Numbered from the stretch's first letter, positions 17,319-26,152 are shown. The stretch: DNA of 64,000 nt from Paracoccus acridae (GCF_014642735.1 NZ_BMIV01000011.1:1-64000), one strand, 5' to 3'. Program-made: numbers and translations. Notes: generated by a model not told the origin, from the letters alone.

Positions 17319-18253
17319 GTGCGGACGGTCCTCACCCTCAGAATCTCTCGGATATAGTCGCGGTTGCGGGCACAAACCCCCAGCCCGTCCCCGCCGTAGT
17401 GCTCGACCAGGAAGGGGCTGTCAAAACCCGCCTTGATGGCCTTGGCGATGGCCTGGCGCCAGTTGATCGTGCCGCCCAGCAAGGGCGCGGGGTGGGACAT
17501 GATCACCCCGGACGGATCCTCGATCCGGTAATAGTTCTTGACGTGCCAGTATCCGGCAAAGGGAAGGCAGAGGTCGATCATCTCGGACCAAGCCTCAACC
17601 GGGCGGTGCAGCCGGATCAGGTTACCGATATCGATGTTGAGCTTGACCGACGGATGATCCACTTCGGTCACGAAGCGGACAGCATCCCGTGCGGTGCCCA
17701 GGTAAGTGTCCTCGTACATTTCCAACGAGACCTGGATGCCCATTTCTGCCGCGTGTCGGCCAAGTTCGCGGATCCGATCAACGGCCAGCTGATAGGTCGC
17801 GTCGTCGCCGGGGTTCTTGACCCCTTGTTCCGTCCAGAACCACAGGGCCTTCTCCTGCGCAGGGGTGAACGGCCCGAAGAATCCGAAGCTGACATAGCCT
17901 GCCCCTAGTTCTGCGGCGGTATCGATGACCCGGTGGCTGTATGCCAGATAGTCGTCCCCATGCAGGGGATCGATCACACTGCGGCGCGAGGTCGAGATCG
18001 CCGGCACTGAAAGTTCTAGTTCCCTGCAGATAGCCACGAATTCGGCCCGGCGGGCAGGTTCAAGATCTGCGACCCGCAGCCAGCTATCGGTCGGGTCCAC
18101 GCTCTCGAAGCCCGCATCGGCCACATCTGTCAGGTTGTCCGCCCACAGCTGCGGGTCCGCGTCCTGCACGAGGCGGCCATCAGGCAATTTGCCGGGAAAC
18201 GGGATCATGGCCGCAGCAATGGGCCATGTCTCGGCTGTCCAGGATCGGGTCAT
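17315..18253 (-). CDS. Sugar phosphate isomerase/epimerase (xylose isomerase-like TIM barrel)
   Basis: A 312-residue protein of the AP-endonuclease-2/xylose-isomerase-like TIM-barrel superfamily. Metal-binding segments visible include VSLEMYEDTYLG, VKLNIDIGNLIRLHRP, GYWHVKNYY and FLVEHYGGDGLG, giving the expected Glu, Asp, His and Glu ligands. The ATG at 18253 follows aaaaggaggcgctgc. It is the first gene of the sugar-acid operon and overlaps the kinase start. It would interconvert ketose and aldose or epimers of the C4/C5 substrate. No precise reaction can be assigned. Confidence 0.75.
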   Translation of the reverse strand: MTRSWTAETWPIAAAMIPFPGKLPDGRLVQDADPQLWADNLTDVADAGFESVDPTDSWLRVADLEPARRAEFVAICRELELSVPAISTSRRSVIDPLHGDDYLAYSHRVIDTAAELGAGYVSFGFFGPFTPAQEKALWFWTEQGVKNPGDDATYQLAVDRIRELGRHAAEMGIQVSLEMYEDTYLGTARDAVRFVTEVDHPSVKLNIDIGNLIRLHRPVEAWSEMIDLCLPFAGYWHVKNYYRIEDPSGVIMSHPAPLLGGTINWRQAIAKAIKAGFDSPFLVEHYGGDGLGVCARNRDYIREILRVRTVRT

Positions 18254-18364
18254 GCAGCGCCTCCTTTTCATGGGGGAGGGACGCTGGTGTCGGCATCATG
18301 CCGTTAACCCCGCCGAATCGCTCCCTCTTGCAAGCTCTAACACGACAAACTCTGCTTACTCAAC

Positions 18365-18420
18365 ATACTGCATACAGAATTTAGGGCACATGATTGACTT
18401 GAGTGATAACCCTGCATACT
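18365..18420. promoter_or_regulatory. Operator-like sites in the divergent promoter of the TIM-barrel operon and gntR
   Basis: The sequence ATACTGCATACAGAAT at 18365-18380 is nearly the reverse complement of the dyad at 15516-15531, with a shared 13-mer. A partial second copy, CTGCATACT, lies at 18412-18420. The region separates the divergent starts at 18253 and 18442, so it is the probable binding region of the GntR-family regulator. Confidence 0.6.
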
Positions 18421-18441
18421 CATAGTAAAGCCCGAGGGGGG

Positions 18442-19140
18442 ATGGTCGTGGCCTTGGTTAGCACTCAAACACCGGATCAGAATGGGTCCACAAACCGGAT
18501 CGAGCGGACGTCCCTCCATGACGCCATCGTCACGCGTCTGCGCGACATGATCATTGAAGGGCATCTACCTCCCGGGACGCGGATCAACGAAGGTCAGATC
18601 GGGACAACATTGGGCGTGTCTCGCACCCCGCTTCGTGAGGCGATCAAGTATCTTGCCAGCGAGGGATTGGTGGATCTGGTTCCCAGCCGGGGCGCGGTTG
18701 TAAAGACCTTTGGCGCCAAGGAAGTGCGCGACATGATCGACCTGATCCGAACACTGGAACAATTCGCCGCCGCCCGTGCCTGCGAGGTTGCGACGGCGAA
18801 TGACATCGGCGCAATCCGCGACCTGCACGACCAAATGATAGACTGCTATCGGACGGGCGACCGGCTGCAATACTATAAACTGAACCAGGCGATCCATTCG
18901 GGCATCGTGGCACTAGCTGACAATGCCACCCTGTACGATGTCCATTCCATGCTTCAGACGCGCCTGAAGCGCATCCGCTTCATCGGCCACGAGGGCCCCG
19001 AGAAATGGGCAAACGCGGTGGCCGAGCATGAGGAGATAATTGCGGCCCTGGAAGCCCGTGATCTTGACCGGCTGTCAGCCGTCCTTGGTCGTCACTTGAC
19101 CATGGCTTGGGAACGCGTCAAGGACAGCCTGCCGGCATGA
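18442..19140 (+). CDS. GntR-family regulator (FCD subfamily) of the sugar-acid locus
   Basis: A 232-residue regulator. The winged HTH occupies about residues 25-90, with LHDAIVTRLRDMIIEGHLPP, GTTLGVSRTPLREAIKYLAS and LVPSRGAVV. The C-terminal all-helical FCD domain runs from about 95 to 225. FCD domains often bind hydroxy acids through a metal site; His residues occur in NQAIHSGIVALAD and AEHEEIIAALEARD. The ATG at 18442 is chosen because a gaggggg run precedes it; a GTG at 18403 would add 13 residues. It is divergent from the operon it probably controls. Confidence 0.85.
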   Translation: MVVALVSTQTPDQNGSTNRIERTSLHDAIVTRLRDMIIEGHLPPGTRINEGQIGTTLGVSRTPLREAIKYLASEGLVDLVPSRGAVVKTFGAKEVRDMIDLIRTLEQFAAARACEVATANDIGAIRDLHDQMIDCYRTGDRLQYYKLNQAIHSGIVALADNATLYDVHSMLQTRLKRIRFIGHEGPEKWANAVAEHEEIIAALEARDLDRLSAVLGRHLTMAWERVKDSLPA

Positions 19141-19439
19141 CACGCCAACAGGTTGCGGTTTTTCTTGCGTTGAAAATTGGCTCGGCGGTGAAGCTGCACT
19201 TGTGACGGCACATGTAAAACCGCCTGATCTGACAACTGACCACATAGAAAGTCAGTTTAGAAGTTGCGATTCTGTAGGAAGGCTCGGCGTGTTGATGACG
19301 TGACTGCCCCTCTGATTACTGGCGCAAGACATTGCCACAGATACCGGCTGCCAGTCTAAACGTGCGAGTTGCATTCGAGAAAACTGGACAAGGCGCAGCT
19401 CCGCGATACCGGCGTTACCTTCAATCTTAAGTGGAGCAA
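19141..19439. other. Intergenic region before the OtnI-like gene
   Basis: About 300 nt of somewhat lower GC. No open frame of note, no clear operator copy matching the sites at 15516 or 18365, and no strong hairpin. A promoter for the downstream gene is expected here but not identified. Confidence 0.3.
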
Positions 19440-20222
19440 ATGAAGTTTTCTGCTAATCTAGGCTTTCTGTGGAACAACCTGCCATTGCCTGACGCCATCC
19501 ACGCAGCAAGCATGGCGAACTTTGCCGCCGTTGAATGCCATTGGCCTTACGCAGTGCCTGCTAATCAAATCCGTGATGCGCTCCAGGAAACGGGGCTGTC
19601 CATGCTGGGTCTGAACACGAGACGGGGCGATACTAAGATCGGCGAGAATGGCCTCTCTGCTCTGCCCGGCCGCGAAGCAGAAGCCTGCGCCGCTATCGAT
19701 GAAGCTTTAGACTATGCCCGTGCCAGCGGCACTCTTTCGGTTCATGTGATGGCGGGCAACAGCAGCGGTCCGCGTGCGCGTGAGACATTCCTTGCCAATC
19801 TGGATCATGCCTGCGCCGAGGCGGCAAAGGATGGCATCGCCATCCTGATCGAGCCGCTGAACCCATATAATGCGCCAGGGTATTTCCTGAACAGCACAAG
19901 CCAAGCAGCCGATATCATCCGGACCTTGGGCGCGCCAAACCTGCAAATGATGTTCGACTGCTATCACATCCAGATCATCGAGGGGGATGTTGTTCGCCGC
20001 CTTACGAGTCTGCTAAATCTGGTTGGCCACATCCAGATCGCTGCTGTGCCCGACCGAGGAACGCCAGATCATGGCGAACTGAACTATGATTATGTTCTCC
20101 GAGCAATCCACAAGCTTGGCTGGAACCGACCTATCGGCGCGGAGTATCTGCCTGATGGCCTAACGGAGGAAAGTCTCGGATGGATGGAGCGTTTCGCCGA
20201 CATCAGCGAAGAGACGAGATGA
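19440..20222 (+). CDS. otnI: Hydroxypyruvate isomerase-family protein, OtnI-like (2-oxo-tetronate isomerase)
   Basis: A 260-residue TIM-barrel isomerase of the Hyi family. Characterised OtnI converts 2-oxo-tetronate to 3-oxo-tetronate, the OtnK substrate. It begins MKFSANLGFLWNNLPLPDAI. It contains ILIEPLNPYNAPGYFLN, MMFDCYHIQIIEGD and HIQIAAVPDRGTPDHGELNY, with the expected Glu, Asp, His and Glu ligands. The start at 19440 follows gtggag; a GTG at 19431 is possible. It is separated from otnK/otnC but beside the shared regulator, so it most likely belongs to the same pathway. Confidence 0.82.
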   Translation: MKFSANLGFLWNNLPLPDAIHAASMANFAAVECHWPYAVPANQIRDALQETGLSMLGLNTRRGDTKIGENGLSALPGREAEACAAIDEALDYARASGTLSVHVMAGNSSGPRARETFLANLDHACAEAAKDGIAILIEPLNPYNAPGYFLNSTSQAADIIRTLGAPNLQMMFDCYHIQIIEGDVVRRLTSLLNLVGHIQIAAVPDRGTPDHGELNYDYVLRAIHKLGWNRPIGAEYLPDGLTEESLGWMERFADISEETR

Positions 20223-20239
20223 GAGACAAATCGATCATC

Positions 20240-20415
20240 GTCTTAAGATGTGAATGTCCGCCAAAGCACCCTGCCGTCCTGTCCGTATCGAATAATTTGG
20301 AGCAGGCCGCCTGGTTTTGGTTTGGAGGGCCCTGCAGGTAATATCTTTCGAGCAGGATGCGGTTCTTGAGGGTCTGGTGCCAGCGTTCGATCTTGTCCTA
20401 CGTCTGGGGGATAAT
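20240..20415 (-). mobile_element. IS3-family transposase (orfB) remnant
   Basis: The minus strand encodes DKIERWHQTLKNRILLERYY, a hallmark of the integrase core of IS3-family OrfB proteins, just after an in-frame TAG. Similarity then fades, although CFGG near 20255 could be a decayed copy of the usual YFGR. Frameshifts and the stop make it non-functional. 20416-20590 has nothing else recognisable. Confidence 0.7.
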
Positions 20416-20590
20416 GGGGAGCGCTGCGCAAATGATTTTCTTAAATCAGTTGCTCCTCTCAGAAACGCTCGCCCAGTGCTATAGATCAGCAAGACAAAGT
20501 TGGCAAAGGTTGACCTCTTGCCAAAGTATAAGGTCAGCATGGGCAATACATTGACGGGACGCGCACCAGTTTTTGCAAATCCCGTAGATA

Positions 20591-21526
20591 TCATGTTTTT
20601 TTCCGGCGCCCGCGTCCGAACGGTCGGAGCGGCCCGCCAAAGGCACTTTTATATGCCCTCCCCAAGGCGGACGCGTTCGCATAGCCGCAGCGAAGTGCGA
20701 TGGTCTGGACCTCGAGATCCGTGCTGCGAGCAAGATCGCGGGCCCGGGTCAGGCGCAGCATCTGGAAGTAACGACCGGGCGACATTCCTGCCTCGGTGCG
20801 GAATAGCCGCTCCATGCTGCTGAGCGAGAGGCCGGACTGCGCAGCCATCTGCGCAATTGGCACCGGCGTCTCGATCATATCGACCATCAGGTCGGTTACC
20901 TGATGCAGACGGGCTGAAGCCTTAGCGATGGGCAAGATCGTCCGTGTCCTTAGGCCGGCTACGGAACGATCCCCCTCATGGAGAAACATGGACGATGCCA
21001 GGAAGGCGCTGCCCTTGCCGAAGCGCTCTTCGATCAAGTCTAGGATCAGGCTCAAGGCTCCGGAGGCGTCGCCGCAGGACCAGAACCTTCCCTTCCTGAC
21101 AAAGGGTCTGGGGTCCACATGAACATCGGGAAAGGCTTCGGCAAATTCAGGAACCACAGACCAATGAATCGTGGCGCAGTGGCCTGAAAGCAGCCCCGCA
21201 GCAGCAAGGAGCCATGTCCCTGTGTCGGCACCGACAATGACTCTGCTTTGCCGGGAAAGCGCTGATATGCGATGCATACCGCTGGCGTTGCAATGTTCGC
21301 GAAAGCCATAGCCTGAGACCACGATCAGCAAATCAAAGGTTCCACCGGCTGCAACGTCTGGCGCTACTAGAAGCCCGCTCGATGACCGCACCGGGCTTCC
21401 ATCCGCCGTCAGCACAAGCCAGCACAGATTTTCCTGCCCCTGGTCGCGAACCGCCCGCAGGGGTTCAAGCAGGCAGGACAGGACCATGTTCGAGAATCCC
21501 TCGAACAGCAAGAAAGCGGCGCGCAT
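20591..21526 (-). CDS. GATase1/AraC-type regulator (GlxA-like)
   Basis: A 311-residue transcription factor with an N-terminal DJ-1/PfpI-like domain (about 1-190) and a C-terminal AraC HTH pair (about 215-305). The DNA-binding part includes IAQMAAQSGLSLSSMERLFR, GMSPGRYFQMLRLTRARDL and IALRCGYANASALGRAYKSAF. In the amidotransferase-like domain, VGADTGTWLLAAAGLL takes the place of a nucleophile elbow with Cys replaced, as is normal for this regulator group. It is divergent from the carnitine genes at 21628, with 101 nt between. The effector may be a betaine-type compound. Confidence 0.82.
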   Translation of the reverse strand: MRAAFLLFEGFSNMVLSCLLEPLRAVRDQGQENLCWLVLTADGSPVRSSSGLLVAPDVAAGGTFDLLIVVSGYGFREHCNASGMHRISALSRQSRVIVGADTGTWLLAAAGLLSGHCATIHWSVVPEFAEAFPDVHVDPRPFVRKGRFWSCGDASGALSLILDLIEERFGKGSAFLASSMFLHEGDRSVAGLRTRTILPIAKASARLHQVTDLMVDMIETPVPIAQMAAQSGLSLSSMERLFRTEAGMSPGRYFQMLRLTRARDLARSTDLEVQTIALRCGYANASALGRAYKSAFGGPLRPFGRGRRKKT

Positions 21527-21627
21527 GAAAAATTTGGACGGGTTTGGACTTCTTAATGAAGGAATAGGACCATCGCCTGATGAAAGGAAGTCCTAGCCTG
21601 TGACCTGCTGAATGGAGGAAGGTTGCG

Positions 21628-22551
21628 ATGCCGCTGGCCATGAACAAGGACGTTTTTATTACCTGCGCAGTCACTGGATCGGGGGCAACACAGGACCGGT
21701 CGCCACATGTCCCGCGCAGTCCGAAGCAGATCGCCGACAACGCCATTGAGGCAGCAAAGGCGGGGGCGGCCGTGGTCCACTGCCATGTCCGCGATCCGGA
21801 AACAGGCAAGCCGTCGCGCCGGTTGGATCTGTATCGCGAGGTTACGGATCGTATTCGTGATGCCGATGTGGATGTTGTGCTGAACCTGACCGCCGGCATG
21901 GGCGGCGACATCGTCTTCGGCCATACGGAGGCGCCCTTTCCGGTCAACACGGCAGGCACTGACATGGCCGGTGCAACCGAACGCATGGCCCATATTGCCG
22001 AATGTCTGCCGGAGATCTGCACGCTGGATTGCGGAACGATGAACTTTGCCGAAGCCGACTATGTCATGACCAACACCCCCGGAATGCTGCGGGCCATGGG
22101 CGGCATGATGACGGTCTTGGGCGTGAAGCCGGAAATCGAGGCTTTCGACACCGGCCACCTGTGGTTTGCCAAGGAGCTGGTCCGCGAAGGCACCCTAGCG
22201 AGGCCCGCCCTTGTGCAACTCTGCATGGGGGTGCCGTGGGGGGCGCCCAATGACCTCAATACCTTCATGGCAATGGTGAATGCGGTGCCCGACGACTGGT
22301 GCTGGTCGGCGTTCAGCCTGGGCCGTGATCAGATGCCCTATGTCGCCGCGGCCGTGCTGGCGGGCGGTAATGTGCGCGTCGGTTTGGAGGATAACCTGTG
22401 GCTGGGCAAGGGGCAGCTTGCCACAAACGCACAACTTGTCGAACGGGCCGCCACAATAATTGAAAACATGGGTGGGCGCGTCATAGGGCCTCAGGAAGCG
22501 CGCAAAAAGCTGGGTCTCATGAAACGCGCGCCAAAGGGAGCAGCGGAATGA
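21628..22551 (+). CDS. BKACE-family beta-keto acid cleavage enzyme (dehydrocarnitine cleavage)
   Basis: A 307-residue member of the Kce/BKACE family, which condenses a beta-keto acid with acetyl-CoA and cleaves it. In carnitine degradation it converts dehydrocarnitine and acetyl-CoA to betainyl-CoA and acetoacetate. The zinc-binding VVHCHVRDPETGKPSRR near residue 45 is intact. Segments LNLTAGMGGDIVFG and CTLDCGTMNFAEADYV follow. The start follows tggaggaaggttgcg. The stop overlaps the next gene (carnitine dehydrogenase) by 4 nt, which strongly supports the substrate assignment. Confidence 0.88.
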   Translation: MPLAMNKDVFITCAVTGSGATQDRSPHVPRSPKQIADNAIEAAKAGAAVVHCHVRDPETGKPSRRLDLYREVTDRIRDADVDVVLNLTAGMGGDIVFGHTEAPFPVNTAGTDMAGATERMAHIAECLPEICTLDCGTMNFAEADYVMTNTPGMLRAMGGMMTVLGVKPEIEAFDTGHLWFAKELVREGTLARPALVQLCMGVPWGAPNDLNTFMAMVNAVPDDWCWSAFSLGRDQMPYVAAAVLAGGNVRVGLEDNLWLGKGQLATNAQLVERAATIIENMGGRVIGPQEARKKLGLMKRAPKGAAE

Positions 22552-23981
22552 GCAAGGCAGCCATCATCGGCAGCGGGGTCATCGGCGGTGGCTGGGCCGC
22601 ACGCTTTCTGCTCAACGGCTGGGACGTCGCGGTCTTCGACCCCGATCCCCAGGCCGAACGCAAGATCGGCGAGGTGCTGGCCAATGCCCGCCGCGCCCTG
22701 CCCGCACTGTATGACCGCGCCTTGCCGGCCGAAGGCAAGCTAACCTTTCATACTGATTTGGCCGAGGCTGTGGCAGGCGCCGAGTGGATCCAGGAAAGCG
22801 TTCCTGAAACCCTAGCTTTGAAGCATCGCATCCTCCCCGAAATTCAGCAGGCGGCCGAGCCAGAGGCAGTGATTGGCTCCTCCACTTCGGGCTTCAAGCC
22901 GTCGGAGCTGAACGCGCCTGGAACCCGGGCCATCGTGGCCCATCCGTTCAACCCGGTCTATCTGTTGCCTCTGGTCGAACTGGTGGGCGACTCGGCAACG
23001 TGCGCCCAGGCCGCTGACATCCTGCGCGGCATTGGCATGTATCCCTTGACTGTCCGCAAGGAAATCGACGCCCATATCGCGGACCGGTTGCTGGAGGCCG
23101 TTTGGCGCGAGGCGCTTTGGCTGGTCAAGGACGGCATCGCCACGACCGGGGAGATCGATGAATCGATCCGAATGGGCTTCGGCATCCGCTGGGCTCAGAT
23201 GGGTCTGTTCGAGACCTATCGGATTGCCGGGGGCGAGGCTGGCATGGCGCATTTCATGGCACAGTTCGGCCCTGCGCTGTCCTGGCCCTGGACGAAGCTG
23301 ATGGACGTGCCTGAATTCAACGACGACCTGGTTGACCTGATCGCATCGCAGTCCGACGCCCAGTCGGGACATTTGTCGATCCGGGACCTGGAACGGCTGC
23401 GCGACGACAATGTGGTTGGCATGATCCGGGCGCTGCGGCGCACGGGCAGCGGCGCCGGCGGAGTGATCCGCGCGCATGAGGAAATCTTGGCCGACATGGG
23501 CGAACGCGATGGATTGCCTGTGACCGCAACGCGCCAAGTCCCCGTCAGCTGGACCGACTACAACGGACATATGAACGAATCCCACTATCTTGAAGCCGCG
23601 TCGCTGGCGACGGACCGGTTCATGGAGATGATCGGCGTGGACGCCACCTATATCACCTCGGGTCGCAGCTATTTTACGGTCGAGAACCATATCCGCTATC
23701 TCGATGAAATCCATGCGGGCGACCGACTGACCATCACCACGCAGGTGTTGGCAGGGAAAGGCAAGCGTCTGCATCTGTTCCACCGTCTGTGGCGTGGCGA
23801 CGACACCCTTGCCGCCACGGTCGAGACGATGCTGATCCATACTGACCTGTCTACCCGCCGCAGCAGCGAACCTGACGGGGCAGTGTTGGAAAGCTTGTCT
23901 GGCTGGGTGGCGTCCCATGCGGGGCTAAAGGCCGAGGGGGCTGGTCGGTCTGTCGGTCAGCCCGCCACTGACCCGGCATAG
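22548..23981 (+). CDS. lcdH: L-carnitine dehydrogenase fused to betainyl-CoA thioesterase
   Basis: A 477-residue bifunctional protein. Residues 1 to about 320 are a 3-hydroxyacyl-CoA dehydrogenase-like L-carnitine dehydrogenase, with NAD-binding AAIIGSGVIGGGWAARF at the start and the active-site region IVAHPFNPVYLLPLVELVG. From about 325 a hotdog-fold thioesterase follows, with VSWTDYNGHMNESHYLEAA. It oxidises carnitine to dehydrocarnitine, and the fused domain would hydrolyse betainyl-CoA to glycine betaine. In Pseudomonas these are two proteins (CdhA and CdhB). Many alphaproteobacteria carry the fusion. Confidence 0.88.
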   Translation: MSKAAIIGSGVIGGGWAARFLLNGWDVAVFDPDPQAERKIGEVLANARRALPALYDRALPAEGKLTFHTDLAEAVAGAEWIQESVPETLALKHRILPEIQQAAEPEAVIGSSTSGFKPSELNAPGTRAIVAHPFNPVYLLPLVELVGDSATCAQAADILRGIGMYPLTVRKEIDAHIADRLLEAVWREALWLVKDGIATTGEIDESIRMGFGIRWAQMGLFETYRIAGGEAGMAHFMAQFGPALSWPWTKLMDVPEFNDDLVDLIASQSDAQSGHLSIRDLERLRDDNVVGMIRALRRTGSGAGGVIRAHEEILADMGERDGLPVTATRQVPVSWTDYNGHMNESHYLEAASLATDRFMEMIGVDATYITSGRSYFTVENHIRYLDEIHAGDRLTITTQVLAGKGKRLHLFHRLWRGDDTLAATVETMLIHTDLSTRRSSEPDGAVLESLSGWVASHAGLKAEGAGRSVGQPATDPA

Positions 23982-24015
23982 TGAATGAGCCGAACGGAGG
24001 CGGGCCAGTAATGTC

Positions 24016-24999
24016 ATGGAATGTGAGGACATGCTCTTCCAGCAATCTAGCCAGCCCCTGACAGTCACGATCCTGGTCCTGCCCGATGCTTCGTTGATGA
24101 GCATAGCGGCCACGCTTGATCCGATGCGGGCAGCGAACCGGATTTCGGGTCAGCGGCCCTATCGCTGGAAAGTCGTGTCGATGGACGGCTGTTCCGTTAC
24201 GACCAGCTGTGGCCTGACGCTGCAGGTGGACGGCTGCTTCGCGCCCCAGGACCGTTGCGACGTCCTGATCGTCGTGGCCGCCTTCAACGTCACCGGACAT
24301 GCCTCGGCCACGGTGCTGACCGCGGTCCGACAGGCGGCGCGTCGGGCGCATATGGTCGGGGGCGTCGAGGCAGGCAGTTGGGTGTTGGCGATGGCTGGCC
24401 TTCTGGATGAGCGCAAAGCCACGACCCATTGGGAAGATCTGGAGGACTTCGCCACGCGCTTCCCACAGGTTCGTGTGATCCCCGACCGGTGGGTGGTGGA
24501 CGGCACGGTCTTCACGACTGGCGGCGCGGCACCGGCCCTGGACTTCATGCTGGCGCTCGTCCGGGCCCGCCAAGGCTTTGGTGCTGCCCTGAACGTTGCA
24601 AGCCTTTATGTCTATGACGAGGTGCGGCTGCCCTCGGACGCCCAGCCGCTGGTGTCGTTGGGGCGCGACAGCCGGATCGATCCACGGCTGGCTCAGTCGA
24701 TCCGGATCATGGAGCAGCATATCGACACGCCGCTGACAATCCACGACATCGCGGAACGCATTGGCTGCTCGATCCGCACGGTCGAGGTTCTGTTTCGCCG
24801 GCTAGTCCAGTGTTCTCCGGCGGCATATTACTTGTCGCTGCGTTTGCAGGCGGCTCGTCGGCTGGTCACCGATACCCGGCTGCCCATGGCCGATATCGCA
24901 GTGCGGACAGGCTTTTCTTCGATCGCCTCGCTGTCGCGATCCTTCCGGCGGCAGTTCGGGCAGGCGCCGTCTGCCGCCAGAAAAGGTTCACAGACCTAG
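24016..24999 (+). CDS. GATase1/AraC-type regulator of carnitine catabolism (CdhR-like)
   Basis: A 327-residue regulator with an N-terminal DJ-1/PfpI-like domain and a C-terminal AraC-type HTH domain. Visible segments are LTVTILVLPDASLMSIAATL, GGVEAGSWVLAMAGLLDERK with the replaced elbow, IHDIAERIGCSIRTVEVLFR and IAVRTGFSSIASLSRSFRR. It follows the carnitine genes on the same strand, so it is the better candidate of the two GATase1/AraC regulators for CdhR function. Its 3' end overlaps the convergent binding-protein gene by 12 nt. An alternative ATG lies at 24031. Confidence 0.8.
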   Translation: MECEDMLFQQSSQPLTVTILVLPDASLMSIAATLDPMRAANRISGQRPYRWKVVSMDGCSVTTSCGLTLQVDGCFAPQDRCDVLIVVAAFNVTGHASATVLTAVRQAARRAHMVGGVEAGSWVLAMAGLLDERKATTHWEDLEDFATRFPQVRVIPDRWVVDGTVFTTGGAAPALDFMLALVRARQGFGAALNVASLYVYDEVRLPSDAQPLVSLGRDSRIDPRLAQSIRIMEQHIDTPLTIHDIAERIGCSIRTVEVLFRRLVQCSPAAYYLSLRLQAARRLVTDTRLPMADIAVRTGFSSIASLSRSFRRQFGQAPSAARKGSQT

Positions 25000-25923
25000 C
25001 TTGTTCATGGCGGTCGCCTGCCCGGGTTCGCCCTCCACCGTGGTCACGCCATCAAGCCAGGCCTCCAGCACAGTCGGGTTTTCCCTCAGCCACCGGTGGG
25101 CCGCTTCGCGTCCCTCCATCCCCTCGTCCAGGATATAGGACATCATCACATCCTCTGCCTCGACAGTGAAAGAGAGGTTTGCCAGAAATTTGCCCAGGTT
25201 CGGGCATTCCGCAGACAAACCCCTGCGCGTGTTCGTCAGCACGGTCGCGGCACCGTCTTCGGGGCCGAACATGTCGTTGCCTTCGGTTAGGTATTCGATG
25301 TCATAGCGGACATTCATCGGATGGGGACGCCAGCCGAAGAACAAGATGTCGTCCTCTGCCCGAATGGCGCGCTCGACCTGGGCCAGCATGCCTTGCTCGC
25401 TCGACTCGACCAGTTCGAAGTCGCCCAACTCGAAGCCGTTGTCCTGGATCGTCTCCAGGATGGTCGTGTTCGCACTGCTGCCGGACTCAATCCCATAAAT
25501 CTTGCCGCCAAGCTGATCCTTGAACTTGGAAATGTCGGCATAGGTCTTCAATCCAGCCTCATACGTGGTGGCCGGAACTGCGAACCCGATCAAGGCGCCT
25601 TCAAGGTTGGCGCGCACAACTTCGATATCACCGGCCTCGACCAGCGGCTTCTGGATCGGTTCTTGCAAGGGCATCCAGTTGCCCAAGAAGATGTCCGTAT
25701 CACCTTGCTTCAATGACTCGAAGGTCACGGCAACCGACAGGACTTGAACCTCCGGTTCGTATCCTAATGCCTCAAGCACCAACCCTGCAGCCGAGGTGGT
25801 GGCAGTAATGTCGGTCCAGCCGACGTCGGAAAAGCTGGGGCTTCGGCACTGCTCGGGTTCTGCCGCTTGAACCTGCGGCAGGAATGCGAAGGTTGCGAGA
25901 AGTGTCGCGGCAATCTTCTTCAT
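24988..25923 (-). CDS. Choline/betaine/carnitine-type ABC substrate-binding protein (CaiX/ChoX-like)
   Basis: A 311-residue periplasmic protein with a signal peptide ending VQAAEPEQC. The OpuAC-like fold shows FSDVGWTDITATTSAAGLVL, SLKQGDTDIFLGNWMPLQEP and FFGWRPHPMNVRYDIEYL. Trp and Tyr residues in these positions form the aromatic box that binds trimethylammonium groups. The ATG at 25923 follows aaggggagtact. The adjacent carnitine genes suggest carnitine, choline or betaine as ligand. No permease or ATPase of this system is next to it; these could lie elsewhere or have been lost at the ISNCY insertion. Confidence 0.82.
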   Translation of the reverse strand: MKKIAATLLATFAFLPQVQAAEPEQCRSPSFSDVGWTDITATTSAAGLVLEALGYEPEVQVLSVAVTFESLKQGDTDIFLGNWMPLQEPIQKPLVEAGDIEVVRANLEGALIGFAVPATTYEAGLKTYADISKFKDQLGGKIYGIESGSSANTTILETIQDNGFELGDFELVESSEQGMLAQVERAIRAEDDILFFGWRPHPMNVRYDIEYLTEGNDMFGPEDGAATVLTNTRRGLSAECPNLGKFLANLSFTVEAEDVMMSYILDEGMEGREAAHRWLRENPTVLEAWLDGVTTVEGEPGQATAMNKLGL

Positions 25924-26152
25924 AGTACTCCCCTTCGTTGCTCATGATAAATTTGCGATCCAGTTATCCACGAAGATAGGGACTAGAACAGGATATGATT
26001 GTCGATTTGCGCAGGCTTCTTTACGTTATGCGCAGCGATGTTGAAGGTTCCATTTCTTTACAACATTGGAAAACCTGGCACCAAGGTCGGGAATCTATCC
26101 GCCGCTTCCACTGCGACACGAACATGTTGTCACCAAGTTAAAATGTCGCCTC

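Noticed and set aside
21547..21591. Inverted repeat GGACTTC ... GAAGTCC upstream of the BKACE gene as an operator
   Set aside because: The arms are 7 nt with a 30-nt spacer and no second copy; too weak to call.
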